A stretch of DNA of 64,000 nucleotides from Actinokineospora enzanensis DSM 44649 (GCF_000374445.1 NZ_KB894428.1:40971-104970), one strand, 5' to 3'; positions 45,419 to 54,809 are shown, counted from the stretch's first letter. Program-made: numbers and translations. The notes: generated by a model from the sequence alone, not told the origin.

Positions 45419-46821
45419 CCCCCGGGGGATCGGGGACACCCGCGGCGCGCCCACGGTCCGGGCCCGCCGCGGGTGCCTACCCCTCGGCGGCCCGGTGCGC
45501 GCGTCCCTGTGGACAACTTCCCGACCCGCGCGCCTTTTGCCGGTAACGTGGATTTCGGGGGCCCCCGGGCAGGTTGTCCCCAACCCGCCGAATCGATCAA
45601 CAGCCGCCCCGCCGCCCTTGACGACGGCCCACCCGGTCAGCGCGGTCGGCTGCGCCAAGCCGAAGCCCGCCGCTCCTCGGCGCCGACCCGACTGCACACC
45701 CCCTTGCGGTTCGGCCACGACAGGCCCAACGGCCACTCGCCTCTGCTGGACTCTCCACGGGTCACCGGACCTTCGGCGGCCCGGACCCGCACCCCCTGCC
45801 CACCAAGCGTCGCGCCCGCTCCTCGCCCCTGTGGACAACTTTCCAGCTCAGGGCCCGCTCACCGGTAAAGTGGAATCCAGGGGTCCCCCGGGCGGTTGTC
45901 CACATCCCCCCGAAACGATCAACAGATACCGCGTAGGTCTTGACTGGCCGCTCTCGCTGTCCCTGCCTCGGTCCCCTTGCGGGTCACGGCAACCGCCGAG
46001 CATCCCGTGGGCGACCATGCGCCATCACGTGTCCACCCTCGCCGCACCCGCCTTCCAAGCCCTGTGGACAACTTTCCGACCCGCGAGCCGTTCACCGGTA
46101 GAGTGGATCTCGGGGGTCCCCGGGCGGTTATCCACAGCAGGTCGAAACGATCAACAGGTGCCGCGCCGGTCCTGACGACGACGATTCCCGTTGCAGGCGA
46201 GCGGGTCGTGGCGGTCGCCGGGCATCGGCAGGGCCGCGTGCCACGAGCAGCGCGATCATCCTGCGGCCCTTGTGGACAACTTTCCAGCTCGGGGCCCACT
46301 CGCCGGTAAAATGGATTTCGGGGGTCCCCAGGCGGTTGTCCACAGCCCGCCGAATCGATCAACAGATGCTGTGCGGGTCTTGACAGCGCGGCGACTTGCC
46401 TGGTGCACGCACGCGTCGGTGGTCGGAGCTGGTCGGGCGCGGTCGTCGTGCTGGCCGGTGCTTCCATGGGCGACCAGGTACCGGGTCGCATGCCCACAGC
46501 ACCAGTGCGTCCGCTCCACGGCCCCCTGTGGACAACTTTCCGGCCCGCAGGCCGCCGGCCGGTAGAGTTGATTTCGGGGGTCCCCCGGGGCAGTTGTCCA
46601 CAGCGGGCCGGATCGATCAACAGACACCACGCGCGTCTTGACGAAAGACTCGCGTGTGAGCGGATGACCGCCGAGGCCCGAGCAGACGAACCCGTGCCGC
46701 CGAAGAGTCCCGTCGTTCCCAACCGCGCGTCTCCGTGATCACGGCAGGCGTGCGAACTCCCGTCCACTTGTGCCACGCTGACGTCCAGGCAGGCGTGCAA
46801 AGTGTCACACGGGAGGTCGCC
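45419..46821. other. 1.4-kb intergenic region filled by the DnaA-box-like repeat cluster
   Basis: No gene recognised. The spacers between units are GC-rich and unrelated to each other, except a short shared GGGCGACCA in two of them. The last 190 bp lead into the aldehyde dehydrogenase promoter. Confidence 0.6.
45508..46623 (+). repeat. Cluster of five DnaA-box-like repeat units (A-E)
   Basis: Each unit has CTGTGGACAAC, about 45 bp including CCGGTARAGTGGA (varied) and a GGGGGTCCCC palindrome, then GTTGTCCACAG (inverted to the first), then CGATCAACAG and usually GTCTTGAC. Left boxes start at 45508, 45830, 46063, 46270 and 46527. Right boxes start at 45574 (TTGTCCCCA), 45896, 46128 (TTATCCACA), 46335 and 46594. 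Box starts within a unit are 65-67 bp apart. The nonamers match the DnaA-box consensus TTGTCCACA/TTATCCACA, so the cluster could bind DnaA. The 11-bp inverted arms could also form an RNA stem. Function is inference. Confidence 0.8.
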
Positions 46822-48240
46822 ATGGCCGTTCGCGTCGGTCATGTCATCGGGGGGCGGTTGATCGAGCAGGCCGGGGAGCGGATCGACGTGGTCGACCCGG
46901 CGTCCGGGGAGGTCGTCGCGGCCGTCCCGGCCGGGACCGCGGCCGATGTGGACACCGCGGTCGCCGCCGCGGCCGAGGCGTTCCCGGGTTGGTCGGCGGT
47001 CGATCCGCGCGAGCGGGCCGCCGCCGTGCGGCGCGTGTCGGCGGCGTTGGTCGAGCGGCGCGAGGAGATCGCCGACGTGATCACCGCCGAGATGGGGGCG
47101 CCGCTGCTGTTCTCCCGCGCCGTCCAGGCCGGTCTGCCCGCCGCGACGTCCGCGGGCATCGCCGACCTGGTCGAGGGCGGCTACGCGTTCAGCGAGGAGA
47201 TCGGCAACTCGCTCGTGCTGCGCGAGCCGGTCGGCGTCGTCGGCGCGATCACCCCGTGGAACTACCCGCTGCACCAGATCGTCGCGAAGGTCGCGCCCGC
47301 GCTCGCCGCGGGCAACACCGTCGTACTCAAACCCAGCGAGGTCGCCCCGCTCAACGCCAACCTGTTCCTGGAGATCCTCGCCGCCGCGGGCGTGCCGGAC
47401 GGCGTGGTCAACCTCGTGCACGGCACCGGGCCCGTCGTCGGCGAGGCCATCGCCGCGCACCCCCGCGTCGACATGGTGTCGTTCACCGGGTCCACCGCGG
47501 CGGGCAGGCGGGTGTCCGCCGTCGCCGCCGCGACCGTGAAGCGGGTCGCGCTGGAGCTGGGCGGCAAGTCCGCCAACGTGATCCTCGACGACGTCGACGG
47601 CGACGCGCTCACCCGCGCGGTCAAGATCGGTGTGGCGAACGCGTTCATCAACGGCGGCCAGACCTGCACCGCCTGGACCCGCATGCTCGTCCCCGCGCAC
47701 CGGCATGACGAGATCGTCGAGCGCGTCGCCGCGGCCGCCGCCAAGTACACCGTCGGCGACCCCCGACAGACCAGCACCCGCATCGGCCCGATGGCGTCGA
47801 AAGCCCAGCAGGACCGCGTCCTCGGCTACATCCGGCTCGGCATCGACGAAGGCGCCACCCTCGCCTACCGCGCCGACGACATACCCGACCACGGCGCCTA
47901 CGTGCCGCCCACCGTGTTCGCCGACGTGCGCCAGGACATGCGCGTCGCCCAAGAGGAGATCTTCGGCCCCGTCCTGTGCGTGCTGCCCTACACCGGCGAC
48001 GACGAGGCCGTGGCCATCGCCAACGCCAGCGTCTACGGGCTCGCGGGCGCCGTGTTCGGCGCGGACGACGACCGCGCGCTCGCCGTCGCCAAACGCCTGC
48101 GCACCGGGCAGGTCGACATCAACGGGGGAGCGTTCAACCCCGTCGCGCCCTTCGGCGGCTACAAGCAGTCCGGCAACGGCCGCGAGCTCGGCCGCTACGG
48201 CCTGGAGGAGTTCCTGGAGGTCAAGTCCCTGCAGCGCTGA
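46822..48240 (+). CDS. Aldehyde dehydrogenase family protein
   Basis: A 472-residue NAD(P)-dependent aldehyde dehydrogenase. [23 protein letters not shown] lies near residues 136-158, the cofactor-loop [11 protein letters not shown] near 218, the general base in [10 protein letters not shown] near 250, and the nucleophile in NGGQTCTAW near 285. EEIFGPVL and the C-terminal [13 protein letters not shown] are present. ATG 46822 follows GGGAGG. The substrate is not evident. Its 3' end overlaps the convergent MBL gene by 20 bp. Confidence 0.93.
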   Translation: MAVRVGHVIGGRLIEQAGERIDVVDPASGEVVAAVPAGTAADVDTAVAAAAEAFPGWSAVDPRERAAAVRRVSAALVERREEIADVITAEMGAPLLFSRAVQAGLPAATSAGIADLVEGGYAFSEEIGNSLVLREPVGVVGAITPWNYPLHQIVAKVAPALAAGNTVVLKPSEVAPLNANLFLEILAAAGVPDGVVNLVHGTGPVVGEAIAAHPRVDMVSFTGSTAAGRRVSAVAAATVKRVALELGGKSANVILDDVDGDALTRAVKIGVANAFINGGQTCTAWTRMLVPAHRHDEIVERVAAAAAKYTVGDPRQTSTRIGPMASKAQQDRVLGYIRLGIDEGATLAYRADDIPDHGAYVPPTVFADVRQDMRVAQEEIFGPVLCVLPYTGDDEAVAIANASVYGLAGAVFGADDDRALAVAKRLRTGQVDINGGAFNPVAPFGGYKQSGNGRELGRYGLEEFLEVKSLQR

Positions 48241-49033
48241 CCCGGCCACGCTCCAGCGCCGGACGCGTCGCGTCCTCCGGGTACGGGCTCTGCGCCAACG
48301 CCTCCTCGACCGTCATCGAACCGCTGCGCACCCCGTCGAACAGGCCCGCGACCGTCGCCAGCTCCGCCCGCTGCGTCCGCACGAAACCCGCGTCCACCGG
48401 CTCACCGTGACCGGGCACCACCACCTGCGGCGCCCACTCCAGGATCGCGTCCAACGCGGCAGGCCACTCCAGCGGGAACCCGTCCTTCCCGAGCGACGGC
48501 GGCGCGCCCTGCTCCACGTCGTCACCGGCGAACAGCACCCCGGCGTCGGGGACGTGCACCACCACATCGTGATCCGTGTGACCGTTCCCGGGATGCGCCA
48601 ACGTCACCCGACGGCCACCCAGGTCGAGCTCCGTCTTGTCCACCAGATCCCACGTCGGCAGCACCACGCGCGCGGCAAGCAGCCGCTCGGCCTGCTCCGG
48701 TTTGCCGTCCGCGCGGTACTTGTCGGCCCAGAACCGCGCCTGCTCGGCGGCGGTCCCGGCGATCACCGCCGTGCACCTCGGATGCGCCCACACCTCGGCA
48801 CCCGGGAACGCCGCCGTGCCCAGGAAGTGATCCCAGTGCGCGTGCGTGATCACCACCGTCCACGGCAGATCCGTGACCGCGCGGACCGCCGCCGCCCACT
48901 CCGCGCCATGCACCTCGTCGGTGCCGGTATCGATCACCAGACAGCGGTCGTCGCCGAGCACGAGCCCCAGCGTCTGGTCCAGTTCGGCATAGCGACGGGC
49001 GAACACACCGTCGGCAACCTCCAGCCATCGCAT
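48221..49033 (-). CDS. MBL-fold metallo-hydrolase
   Basis: 270 residues. The metal-binding motif HAHWDH is near residues 64-69, with further ligands at GNGHTDHD near 150, GDD near 172 and a histidine in VVPGHGEPVD near 211. It is of the glyoxalase II/beta-lactamase-like type; the substrate is unknown. It ends inside the aldehyde dehydrogenase gene and starts divergently from rpiB. Confidence 0.88.
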   Translation of the reverse strand: MRWLEVADGVFARRYAELDQTLGLVLGDDRCLVIDTGTDEVHGAEWAAAVRAVTDLPWTVVITHAHWDHFLGTAAFPGAEVWAHPRCTAVIAGTAAEQARFWADKYRADGKPEQAERLLAARVVLPTWDLVDKTELDLGGRRVTLAHPGNGHTDHDVVVHVPDAGVLFAGDDVEQGAPPSLGKDGFPLEWPAALDAILEWAPQVVVPGHGEPVDAGFVRTQRAELATVAGLFDGVRSGSMTVEEALAQSPYPEDATRPALERGRVSAAGT

Positions 49034-49159
49034 CCGCCATTACTACCCGATCGGCCGACCGGCCGGGGAACGATCGGTCACGCCCCGTGGTGGTAACCGG
49101 CGCCACTGCGCGCTCGCCCGGTCGCGCACCCGGCACCACCGGATGGCACACTTCCCGCC

Positions 49160-49630
49160 GTGCGTGTCTACCTGGGTTCCGACCACGCGGGCTTCGAGCT
49201 GAAGGCCCACCTCGCCGAACACCTCACCGCCGCGGGCCACGACGTCGTCGACGTCGGCCCGCACGCCTACGACGCCCTCGACGACTACCCGCCGTTCTGC
49301 GTCGAGACCGCGCGCCGCGTCGTCGCCGACCCGGGCAGCCTCGGCGTCGTGCTCGGCGGCTCGGGCAACGGCGAGCAGATCGCGGCCAACAAGGTGCCCG
49401 GCTGCCGCGCCGCGCTGGCCTGGCAGCCGGAGATCGCGAAACTCGCCCGTGAGCACAACGACGCCCAGGTCATCGGGGTCGGCGCGCGCATGCACACGGC
49501 CGAGGAGGCCGCCGAGATCGTGGATGCCTTCGTCGCCACGCCGTTCTCCGGCGACGAGCGCCACAGCCGCCGCATCGCCCTGCTGACCGAGTACGAGCGC
49601 ACCGGCGAACCGCCCGCCCTGCCCGCCTGA
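49160..49630 (+). CDS. rpiB: Ribose-5-phosphate isomerase B
   Basis: A 156-residue RpiB/LacAB-family isomerase interconverting ribose 5-phosphate and ribulose 5-phosphate. The start MRVYLGSDHAGFELK, GGSGNGEQIAANKVPGCRAAL and REHNDAQVIGVGARM are diagnostic. The GTG at 49160 has no ribosome-binding site, and CACACT ends 7-8 nt upstream, suggesting a leaderless mRNA. The stop overlaps the next start (TGATG). The pair matches Rv2465c-Rv2464c. Confidence 0.95.
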   Translation: MRVYLGSDHAGFELKAHLAEHLTAAGHDVVDVGPHAYDALDDYPPFCVETARRVVADPGSLGVVLGGSGNGEQIAANKVPGCRAALAWQPEIAKLAREHNDAQVIGVGARMHTAEEAAEIVDAFVATPFSGDERHSRRIALLTEYERTGEPPALPA

Positions 49631-50433
49631 TGCCGGAAGGCCACACCCTCCACCGCCTCGCCCGCCTGCACCAACGCCGCTACGCCGGTACGGAGGTGTC
49701 GGTCTCCAGCCCGCAGGGCCGCTTCGTCGCGTCCCCTGTGGACGGTTCGGTGTTCCGCCGGGCGGAGGCGCACGGGAAACATCTGTTCCACGTGTACGGA
49801 CCGGACCGGGTGGTACATGTCCACTTAGGACTGTACGGGACGTTCGCCGAGGCCCCGCTACCGGTCGCGGCCCCGGTCGGCCAGGTCCGGATGCGCCTGG
49901 TCGGCCCGACGCACTGGACCGACCTGCGCGGCCCGACCCGCTGCGAGCTGCTGACCGACGTCGAGGTCGACGCCCTCCGCGCCCGCCTCGGCCCGGACCC
50001 ACTGCGCCGTGACGCCGACCCGGCGCGGGCGTGGGACCGGATCTCGCGCTCCCGCAGCTCACTCGCCGTGCTCCTGATGGACCAGTCCGTGATCGCGGGC
50101 GTCGGCAACGTGTACCGGGCCGAGCTCCTGTTCCGACACGGCATCCACCCGTCCCTGCCCGGCCGCGCCCTGGACCCCGCGCTGTGGTCCGACATGTGGG
50201 CCGACCTGGTCACCCTCATGCGCCTGGGCGTCCGAAGAGGACGGATCGACACGGTCCGCGACGAACACCTCCCCGAGGCCACCGGCCGTGCCCCGCGCCA
50301 GGACCGCCACGGCGGCGAGGTCTACGTCTACCGCCGCGCGGGCCTGCCCTGCCTGGTGTGCGGGACCGAGGTGCGGACGGAGGTCCTGGCGGGCCGCAAC
50401 AACTTCTGGTGCCCCACCTGCCAGCCCGCCTGA
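49630..50433 (+). CDS. Fpg/Nei-family DNA glycosylase (endonuclease VIII, Nei2)
   Basis: 267 residues. It begins MPEGHTLHRLA, so the catalytic proline follows the initiator Met and is followed by Glu, as in Nei rather than Fpg. The H2TH region includes VLLMDQSVIAGVGNVYRAE. The C-terminal zinc finger has CLVCGTEVR and CPTC. It excises oxidised pyrimidines. It is translationally coupled to rpiB. Confidence 0.93.
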   Translation: MPEGHTLHRLARLHQRRYAGTEVSVSSPQGRFVASPVDGSVFRRAEAHGKHLFHVYGPDRVVHVHLGLYGTFAEAPLPVAAPVGQVRMRLVGPTHWTDLRGPTRCELLTDVEVDALRARLGPDPLRRDADPARAWDRISRSRSSLAVLLMDQSVIAGVGNVYRAELLFRHGIHPSLPGRALDPALWSDMWADLVTLMRLGVRRGRIDTVRDEHLPEATGRAPRQDRHGGEVYVYRRAGLPCLVCGTEVRTEVLAGRNNFWCPTCQPA

Positions 50434-50642
50434 CCCGCCGAACCCGCACCCCGGCGAAACAGGACCCGGATCACCCGATCGGGATTCGGTCGACTCACGG
50501 GCTCACTCTCCGCGCCCACAGGCCGATTTTCGCGACCCCGGCCTGTGGCGGCGCCCGGCCTCGATAGCGACATCGGCCGCCGTCCAGCTGGTCCGCTCGC
50601 TGAACGGACGTCCCCGGGTGGTCTTGTCATGCCGGGCGGGGG

Positions 50643-50729
50643 GCTAGTGGCTCGACCCAGGGCGTTGGCCGTGTATCGGCGCGTCGTGGGCGGGTCGAGA
50701 CGCGGTCGATATTCTGGGGCGCACCACCA
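50643..50729 (+). repeat. Shortened, decayed CTAG hairpin repeat (copy 4)
   Basis: 87 bp joining the left end (CTAGTGG, CGACCCAG, GGCCGTGTATCGGC) directly to the right end (CGTCGTGGGCGGGTCGAGAC, then GTCGATATTCTGG) of the 167-bp element, with the middle lost. It still folds as a hairpin. It lies 209 bp after nei2, in the sense orientation. Confidence 0.7.
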
Positions 50730-51195
50730 GGTGACGATCATGATTGCCCGACCGGCCGCGTTCCCGTCCACACGCGACGCGCGAAAGGTCGCCGGGTGAA
50801 CGGCGGTCCGCTCACGGAGTCTGCCTCGGTGGCGTGGCCGCCTGGCCCATCGGGAGTACAGGCGAGTGAGCCACGGGAGCGCGAGATCTGCTCCAACACC
50901 CGCGTCGTGCGGGTCCGACCGCGTGCCGGTCGCGGGAACTCCTCGCGGTCGTGTGACTCGAACCCGTGACCCGAACCCGGTGAGCCGAAGCTCGGGCTGG
51001 GCGCTCGTCGGCGGGCATGCGGCGCGTGCGGAACGCAGGCCCGAGCTCGTCGTGGTCTTGGACATGATCCCGGGGAGTGTTCGCCATCGACGCTGTCGGC
51101 ACGGTGGGTCGGGGTGGCACCGGCTGTCGGGGCGGGCGGCGCTTCCTCTCGCCCCGTCCCTCGGCGCCTGCATGGCCGCGCTCCCGCGTCTCCTG

Positions 51196-51277
51196 TCCCT
51201 CGCGCTCGCACAACCTCAACTCGCAACGAACGACACGCCCGGGAAAGTTCCGCGTCCACAGCGCCCGATCCGGTGAA
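51196..51277 (-). repeat. 82-bp intergenic repeat, copy 2
   Basis: It differs from 41783-41864 at four positions. It lies 30 bp beyond the 3' end of the minus-strand gene at 51307-52101, the same relation to a gene end as copy 1. Confidence 0.75.
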
Positions 51278-51306
51278 TCCGACAGGACGCTCCGTGACCG
51301 ACAGGA

Positions 51307-52101
51307 TCAGAAGTCCCCGCCGAAGTCCCCACCGCCGAAGTCCCCGAAGTCGCCCCCGCCGAAGTCACCACCACCGTCGTAGCCACCGCCGTCGAAACCC
51401 TGGTCGCCGCCGCCGAAGCCGTCCGCGTTCATGTCCGCGAAGGCGTCCGCCTGCCCCGCGTCGAACCCGGCCTCCCACGCCGACGAGTCCGGGATCCCCG
51501 ACATCCCCGAGAACATCGCGTCGAACAACAGCACCGAACCGAGGCCCCACGCCCCCGCCACCAGCGCGGGCTTCCACCACGGCTCGCTGTACCACCCCTC
51601 CGGCACCGGCCGCCCCGCCACGCGCCCGCCCGGGTAGTAGTGCGGGGTGCCCGCGCCGGGCATCGGGGATGCCTGGTAGTCGTGGCCCTCCACATGCACC
51701 CTGCGGTCCGCCTCGACGCGTCCGGCGCGCTGCTGGTCGGGGTCGGCGGGCAGGTCCGGGCCCGGGTCCAGGCCCATGGCCAGGCGCGCGGCCCGCACGT
51801 AGTACAGGCCCTCCAGCGCCGTGCGCGTCACCAACCGGCACTGTTCGGCCGTCCTGGCCTGTTCCATCTGCGACCCGGCCGCCGTGTAGCGCTCCGCCGC
51901 GTCGGCCATGGCCTGCTGGGAGGCGGTGTCCGTGCCGGTCAGGTTGATCACCTGGCCGCCCAGCCGCTCGACCCAGCGGCGGGCGTCGGCCTGGGCGTCG
52001 GCGAGTGCGCGGGCGCGTGCCGCCGCCTGGTTCCGCATGACCACGACGCCGACCGCCACCAGGGCGACGACGATCACGACCAGCACGATGCCTGTACCCA
52101 T
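51307..52101 (-). CDS. DUF1542-like membrane-anchored protein with Gly/Asp-rich tail
   Basis: 264 residues. One N-terminal membrane helix (GIVLVVIVVALVAVGVVVM) is followed by an Ala/Arg-rich helical part (RARALADAQADARRWVERLG), then LEGLYYVRAARLAMGLDPGP, TPHYYPGGRVAGRPVPEGWYSEPWW, and a second hydrophobic stretch near 183-200. The last 45 residues are almost only Gly, Asp and Phe (GGGDFGGGDF repeats). This layout is known in actinobacteria as DUF1542-type; function unknown. Confidence 0.75.
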   Translation of the reverse strand: MGTGIVLVVIVVALVAVGVVVMRNQAAARARALADAQADARRWVERLGGQVINLTGTDTASQQAMADAAERYTAAGSQMEQARTAEQCRLVTRTALEGLYYVRAARLAMGLDPGPDLPADPDQQRAGRVEADRRVHVEGHDYQASPMPGAGTPHYYPGGRVAGRPVPEGWYSEPWWKPALVAGAWGLGSVLLFDAMFSGMSGIPDSSAWEAGFDAGQADAFADMNADGFGGGDQGFDGGGYDGGGDFGGGDFGDFGGGDFGGDF

Positions 52102-52185
52102 GGGGCCCTCCTCGTTCGCTTGCCCAGCACAACGCCGGACGCGGGCGAGGAGGTTCCCGTGCGGACCGGAATCCCCCGGTCGTGC

Positions 52186-53415
52186 TCAGAAGATCTCGTG
52201 GCAGGCGGGCTCCCGGTCGTGCAGGAACGCCGCTGACAGGGCCGAAACCGACCCGGGTGTGTGTTCGCGCACTCGCCCCGCCGAGGCCAGCACGGTCAGC
52301 CGGGTGCCGCCGAGGTAGGCGGCCGCCAGCTCCAGCGTGGTCAGGGACAGGTCGGCGGTGTCATCCGTCCGGGCAACCGTCATCGAGCCGTCGGTGACCG
52401 TCAGTCGCCACGTGCCGGTGTTCCATGGGCAGAACTCGTCCGTCACGTCCACGACGACGTCCACCGGCGCGCTATAGGCCCGCAACGGCAGCGCGTCCGC
52501 GAGCCGGGTGAGCCGGATGTGCAGCGCGTCGGAGGTGTTGCGTTCCATGGCGCGCGGGTCGCGCAGCAGCAGCGTCAGCGGTTCGTCGACACTGCCGTTG
52601 TAGTCCACTGAACTGACCAGGTCCATGTCGAGCACGTACCGCCACAGGCTCGCGTACGCCTGGGGCGTGTTCGCGATCAGTTCGTGTACGGAGAGCTTCG
52701 TGGTCGGCCCGAAGTCCCCGGGCTTCATCTCCGTCCGGAACGCCACGAAGCCGTCCGGATGCAGGGCGTACCGGTAGGGACTGCGTCCGCGCTGGGCCGT
52801 CACGGAGTCGTAGTAGTGGTACCCCCAATGCCCTTCCGCACGCCCCAGCATGCCCGCGCGGGTCGGCGCGAACCGGTCGTAGAGTTCGCGGATCAACGGC
52901 ATGGCCGCCTCCCGCGACAATTCCCGCACCCGTGCGGAACCCAGGTCGACACCCGCCCGGAACGGGATTTTCGTCGGCATGGACAAATGGGTCCATTCAC
53001 TCGCCGGGGCGTAACCGTAACGGCCGTAGATCACCGGTTCGGACGCCCACAATCCGCCCAGTGGCGCGCTCTCCTCGGTCAGCCAGGACCGCATCATCGC
53101 GCGCAGCACGCCGCGCCGCCGCTGGTCCGCCGCGACCGCCACCGCGCTGATCGCGTCGAACGGCACCAGGCCCCGGCCAGGCACCGACACCGTCCTCGGC
53201 AACAGCCGTGACGTGCCGATCAGCGTCTCCCCGTCGAACGCGCCCACCGTCTCGGTGGTGTCGAACAGCAGGTCCTCCTTGGCCGCCCACTCGTCCCTGC
53301 GGTGCTCCAGCAGGAACGCGCGGGCCAGCACGGCGGCGTTGGCAGGCAGGTCGTCGCGGGTCAGTCGGCGCAGCGTAAAGGTGTCCACGATTGTGCTGTC
53401 TACGCGAACGCCCAT
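52186..53415 (-). CDS. Eis-family GNAT acetyltransferase
   Basis: A 409-residue tripartite Eis-like N-acetyltransferase: an N-terminal GNAT domain, a degenerate second GNAT domain and a C-terminal SCP2-like domain. The acetyl-CoA loop VAVAADQRRRGVLRAMM is near residues 92-108; EPVIYGRYGYAPAS holds the conserved tyrosine near 127; the chain ends in EIF, giving the terminal carboxylate used as base in Eis. Eis proteins acetylate aminoglycosides at several amines, but native substrates vary. Together with the KamB homologue the window has two aminoglycoside-resistance-type families. It diverges from a second GNAT gene. Confidence 0.88.
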   Translation of the reverse strand: MGVRVDSTIVDTFTLRRLTRDDLPANAAVLARAFLLEHRRDEWAAKEDLLFDTTETVGAFDGETLIGTSRLLPRTVSVPGRGLVPFDAISAVAVAADQRRRGVLRAMMRSWLTEESAPLGGLWASEPVIYGRYGYAPASEWTHLSMPTKIPFRAGVDLGSARVRELSREAAMPLIRELYDRFAPTRAGMLGRAEGHWGYHYYDSVTAQRGRSPYRYALHPDGFVAFRTEMKPGDFGPTTKLSVHELIANTPQAYASLWRYVLDMDLVSSVDYNGSVDEPLTLLLRDPRAMERNTSDALHIRLTRLADALPLRAYSAPVDVVVDVTDEFCPWNTGTWRLTVTDGSMTVARTDDTADLSLTTLELAAAYLGGTRLTVLASAGRVREHTPGSVSALSAAFLHDREPACHEIF

Positions 53416-53451
53416 GACCCGGCCAAGCGATTTGTCCACCGCGCACACGTC

Positions 53452-53479
53452 TTGACCGATGTGTGATCACCGATATGGT
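53452..53479 (+). promoter_or_regulatory. Promoter with embedded palindrome in the eis/GNAT intergenic space
   Basis: TTGACC (53452-53457) and TATGGT (53474-53479) are separated by 16 bp. The spacer contains the palindrome GTGATCAC, a possible operator for the divergent pair. Confidence 0.45.
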
Positions 53480-53553
53480 GACCGCATGGGGAATCACGCG
53501 GCAATTCCCGGTGTGGCTCTCGCTACCCGGGTGGTGCGTGGGGAGGGCGACTC

Positions 53554-54084
53554 GTGCGGGTGAGCGCGCCGGTACTGGTCCGCGAGGCGACCGCGGCGGA
53601 CGCGGCGCAGATCGGCGACGTGCACGCCGAGTCCTGGCGGGTCGCGCACCGCAACCTGTTCGAGGACCGGTCACTGGCCGTGTTCGCCGAACGGCGACGC
53701 GCCCGCTGGATGGCCGGACTGGCCGAGCTGGCCGCCGCGGGCACCGACACCGTGCTGCTCGCCCAACGCGGCGACCGGACCATCGCGTTCGCCTGGTACG
53801 GCCCGCACCGGGTCAAACCGCACGACGCCGAACTGCACGCCTTCTACGCACACCCGCACGTGTGGGGCACGGGCGTCGCGCAGACCCTCCTTGACGAGGT
53901 CTTCACCGGCCTCGGCGACTACCGCCGTGTGCGGCTCTGGACGCTGTCCGGTGCCACCCGCGCGCGGCGCTTCTACACCCGCGCGGGCTTCACCGAGAGC
54001 GGTCTGATCCGCGAACGCGACTACGGCGACGGACGCCCGGTGCTGGAGGTCGAGTACGCGCGCCGCCCGCCCGTCACCCGCTGA
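53554..54084 (+). CDS. GNAT N-acetyltransferase
   Basis: 176 residues. It begins with VREATAADAAQIGDVHAESWRVAHR, a typical GNAT beta1-alpha1, and has strand 4 ELHAFYAHPHVWGTGVAQTLLDE, with the acetyl-CoA loop WGTGVAQ, and ARRFYTRAGF near the C-terminus. GTG 53554 follows GGGGAGGG. Substrate unknown. Confidence 0.88.
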   Translation: MRVSAPVLVREATAADAAQIGDVHAESWRVAHRNLFEDRSLAVFAERRRARWMAGLAELAAAGTDTVLLAQRGDRTIAFAWYGPHRVKPHDAELHAFYAHPHVWGTGVAQTLLDEVFTGLGDYRRVRLWTLSGATRARRFYTRAGFTESGLIRERDYGDGRPVLEVEYARRPPVTR

Positions 54085-54093
54085 GCCTGAGTC

Positions 54094-54525
54094 TCAGCCG
54101 AAGTAGGCGTCGCCGGACCGGGCGAGCCCGTGCTCCAGGATCAGCCGCGTCGCCTCCGGTACGCCGAGCGCGCCGAGCCGCTCCGGCTCGACCCACACCG
54201 CCGTGCCCACGCGCAGCCGACCGCCCATCGGCCGACCCCGGAAGCACACCGCCAGCTCCGTGCTCCACGACCGCTCCGGGTCGCTGTACATGCCCACCAG
54301 CCCGGTGATCTCCGCCATCACCCCGGTCTGCTCCTCCACCGCGCGCACCGCCGCCCGCGGCAGCGTCTCCCGCGCCGGTTGCGGTCCGCCGGGCAGCCGG
54401 TGCCCGGCCCGCTCGCGCAGCATGAGCAGCAGACCCGCGTCGTCCAGGACCATGATCGAGGCCCCGACGGCGGTACGGCGTGCGGCAGTGGTGGTGGTCG
54501 GGTCGAAATAGCCGGATTGCGACAT
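54094..54525 (-). CDS. Nudix-fold protein with degenerate Nudix box
   Basis: 143 residues. The fold is clear (VGASIMVLDDAGLLLMLRER, HRLPGG, then helix). The Nudix box GX5EX7REUXEEXGU aligns over residues 47-69. G47, E53, R61, E65 and G68 are kept, but the E after R61 is A62 and the last E is Q66, so two metal-binding glutamates are lost. It may bind rather than hydrolyse a nucleotide. It is convergent with the GNAT gene. Confidence 0.8.
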   Translation of the reverse strand: MSQSGYFDPTTTTAARRTAVGASIMVLDDAGLLLMLRERAGHRLPGGPQPARETLPRAAVRAVEEQTGVMAEITGLVGMYSDPERSWSTELAVCFRGRPMGGRLRVGTAVWVEPERLGALGVPEATRLILEHGLARSGDAYFG

Positions 54526-54735
54526 GGCTACTGCCTACCGAAGACCGCGGCCCCGGCACCACGGCCATTGACCGGTTCTTCACGACCGACCGCCGAAATC
54601 ACCCGGCTGGCTGTGGCGTACGCCACTCTGCTCGGCGGATGTCCGGCCGCGGACGCCCGTTCCCAGAGATCCTCCCGCTGGGAACGGTCCCAGGTAACGA
54701 AAATCGGCCGAACCCGAGCGAGGTTCGGCCGATCG

Positions 54736-54809
54736 TGGAGCGGGCGACGGGAATCGAACCCGCGTAGCTAGTTTGGAAGACTAGGGCTCTACCATTGAGC
54801 TACGCCCGC
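54736..54809 (-). tRNA. tRNA-Gly (anticodon TCC)
   Basis: A cloverleaf on the minus strand with acceptor GCGGGCG/CGCCCGC, loop CTTCCAA giving anticodon TCC, and T-loop GGTTCGATTCC. The discriminator T is at 54739 and CCA is encoded (54738-54736). Confidence 0.95.

Larger units (their letters stand above)
50434..51306. other. Intergenic region carrying two repeats
   Basis: 873 bp between nei2 and the DUF1542-like gene. It contains a shortened CTAG hairpin repeat (50643-50729) and the second 82-bp repeat (51196-51277). The open frames here have no start signals or family resemblance. Confidence 0.55.

Noticed and set aside
45508-46623. Chromosomal origin of replication
   Set aside because: The boxes fit, but dnaA, dnaN, recF and gyrB are absent, there is no AT-rich unwinding region, and the surrounding genes are not origin neighbours.
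45508-46623. CRISPR array
   Set aside because: Units are about 110 bp and imperfect, spacers are uneven at roughly 90-210 bp, and no cas genes are present.
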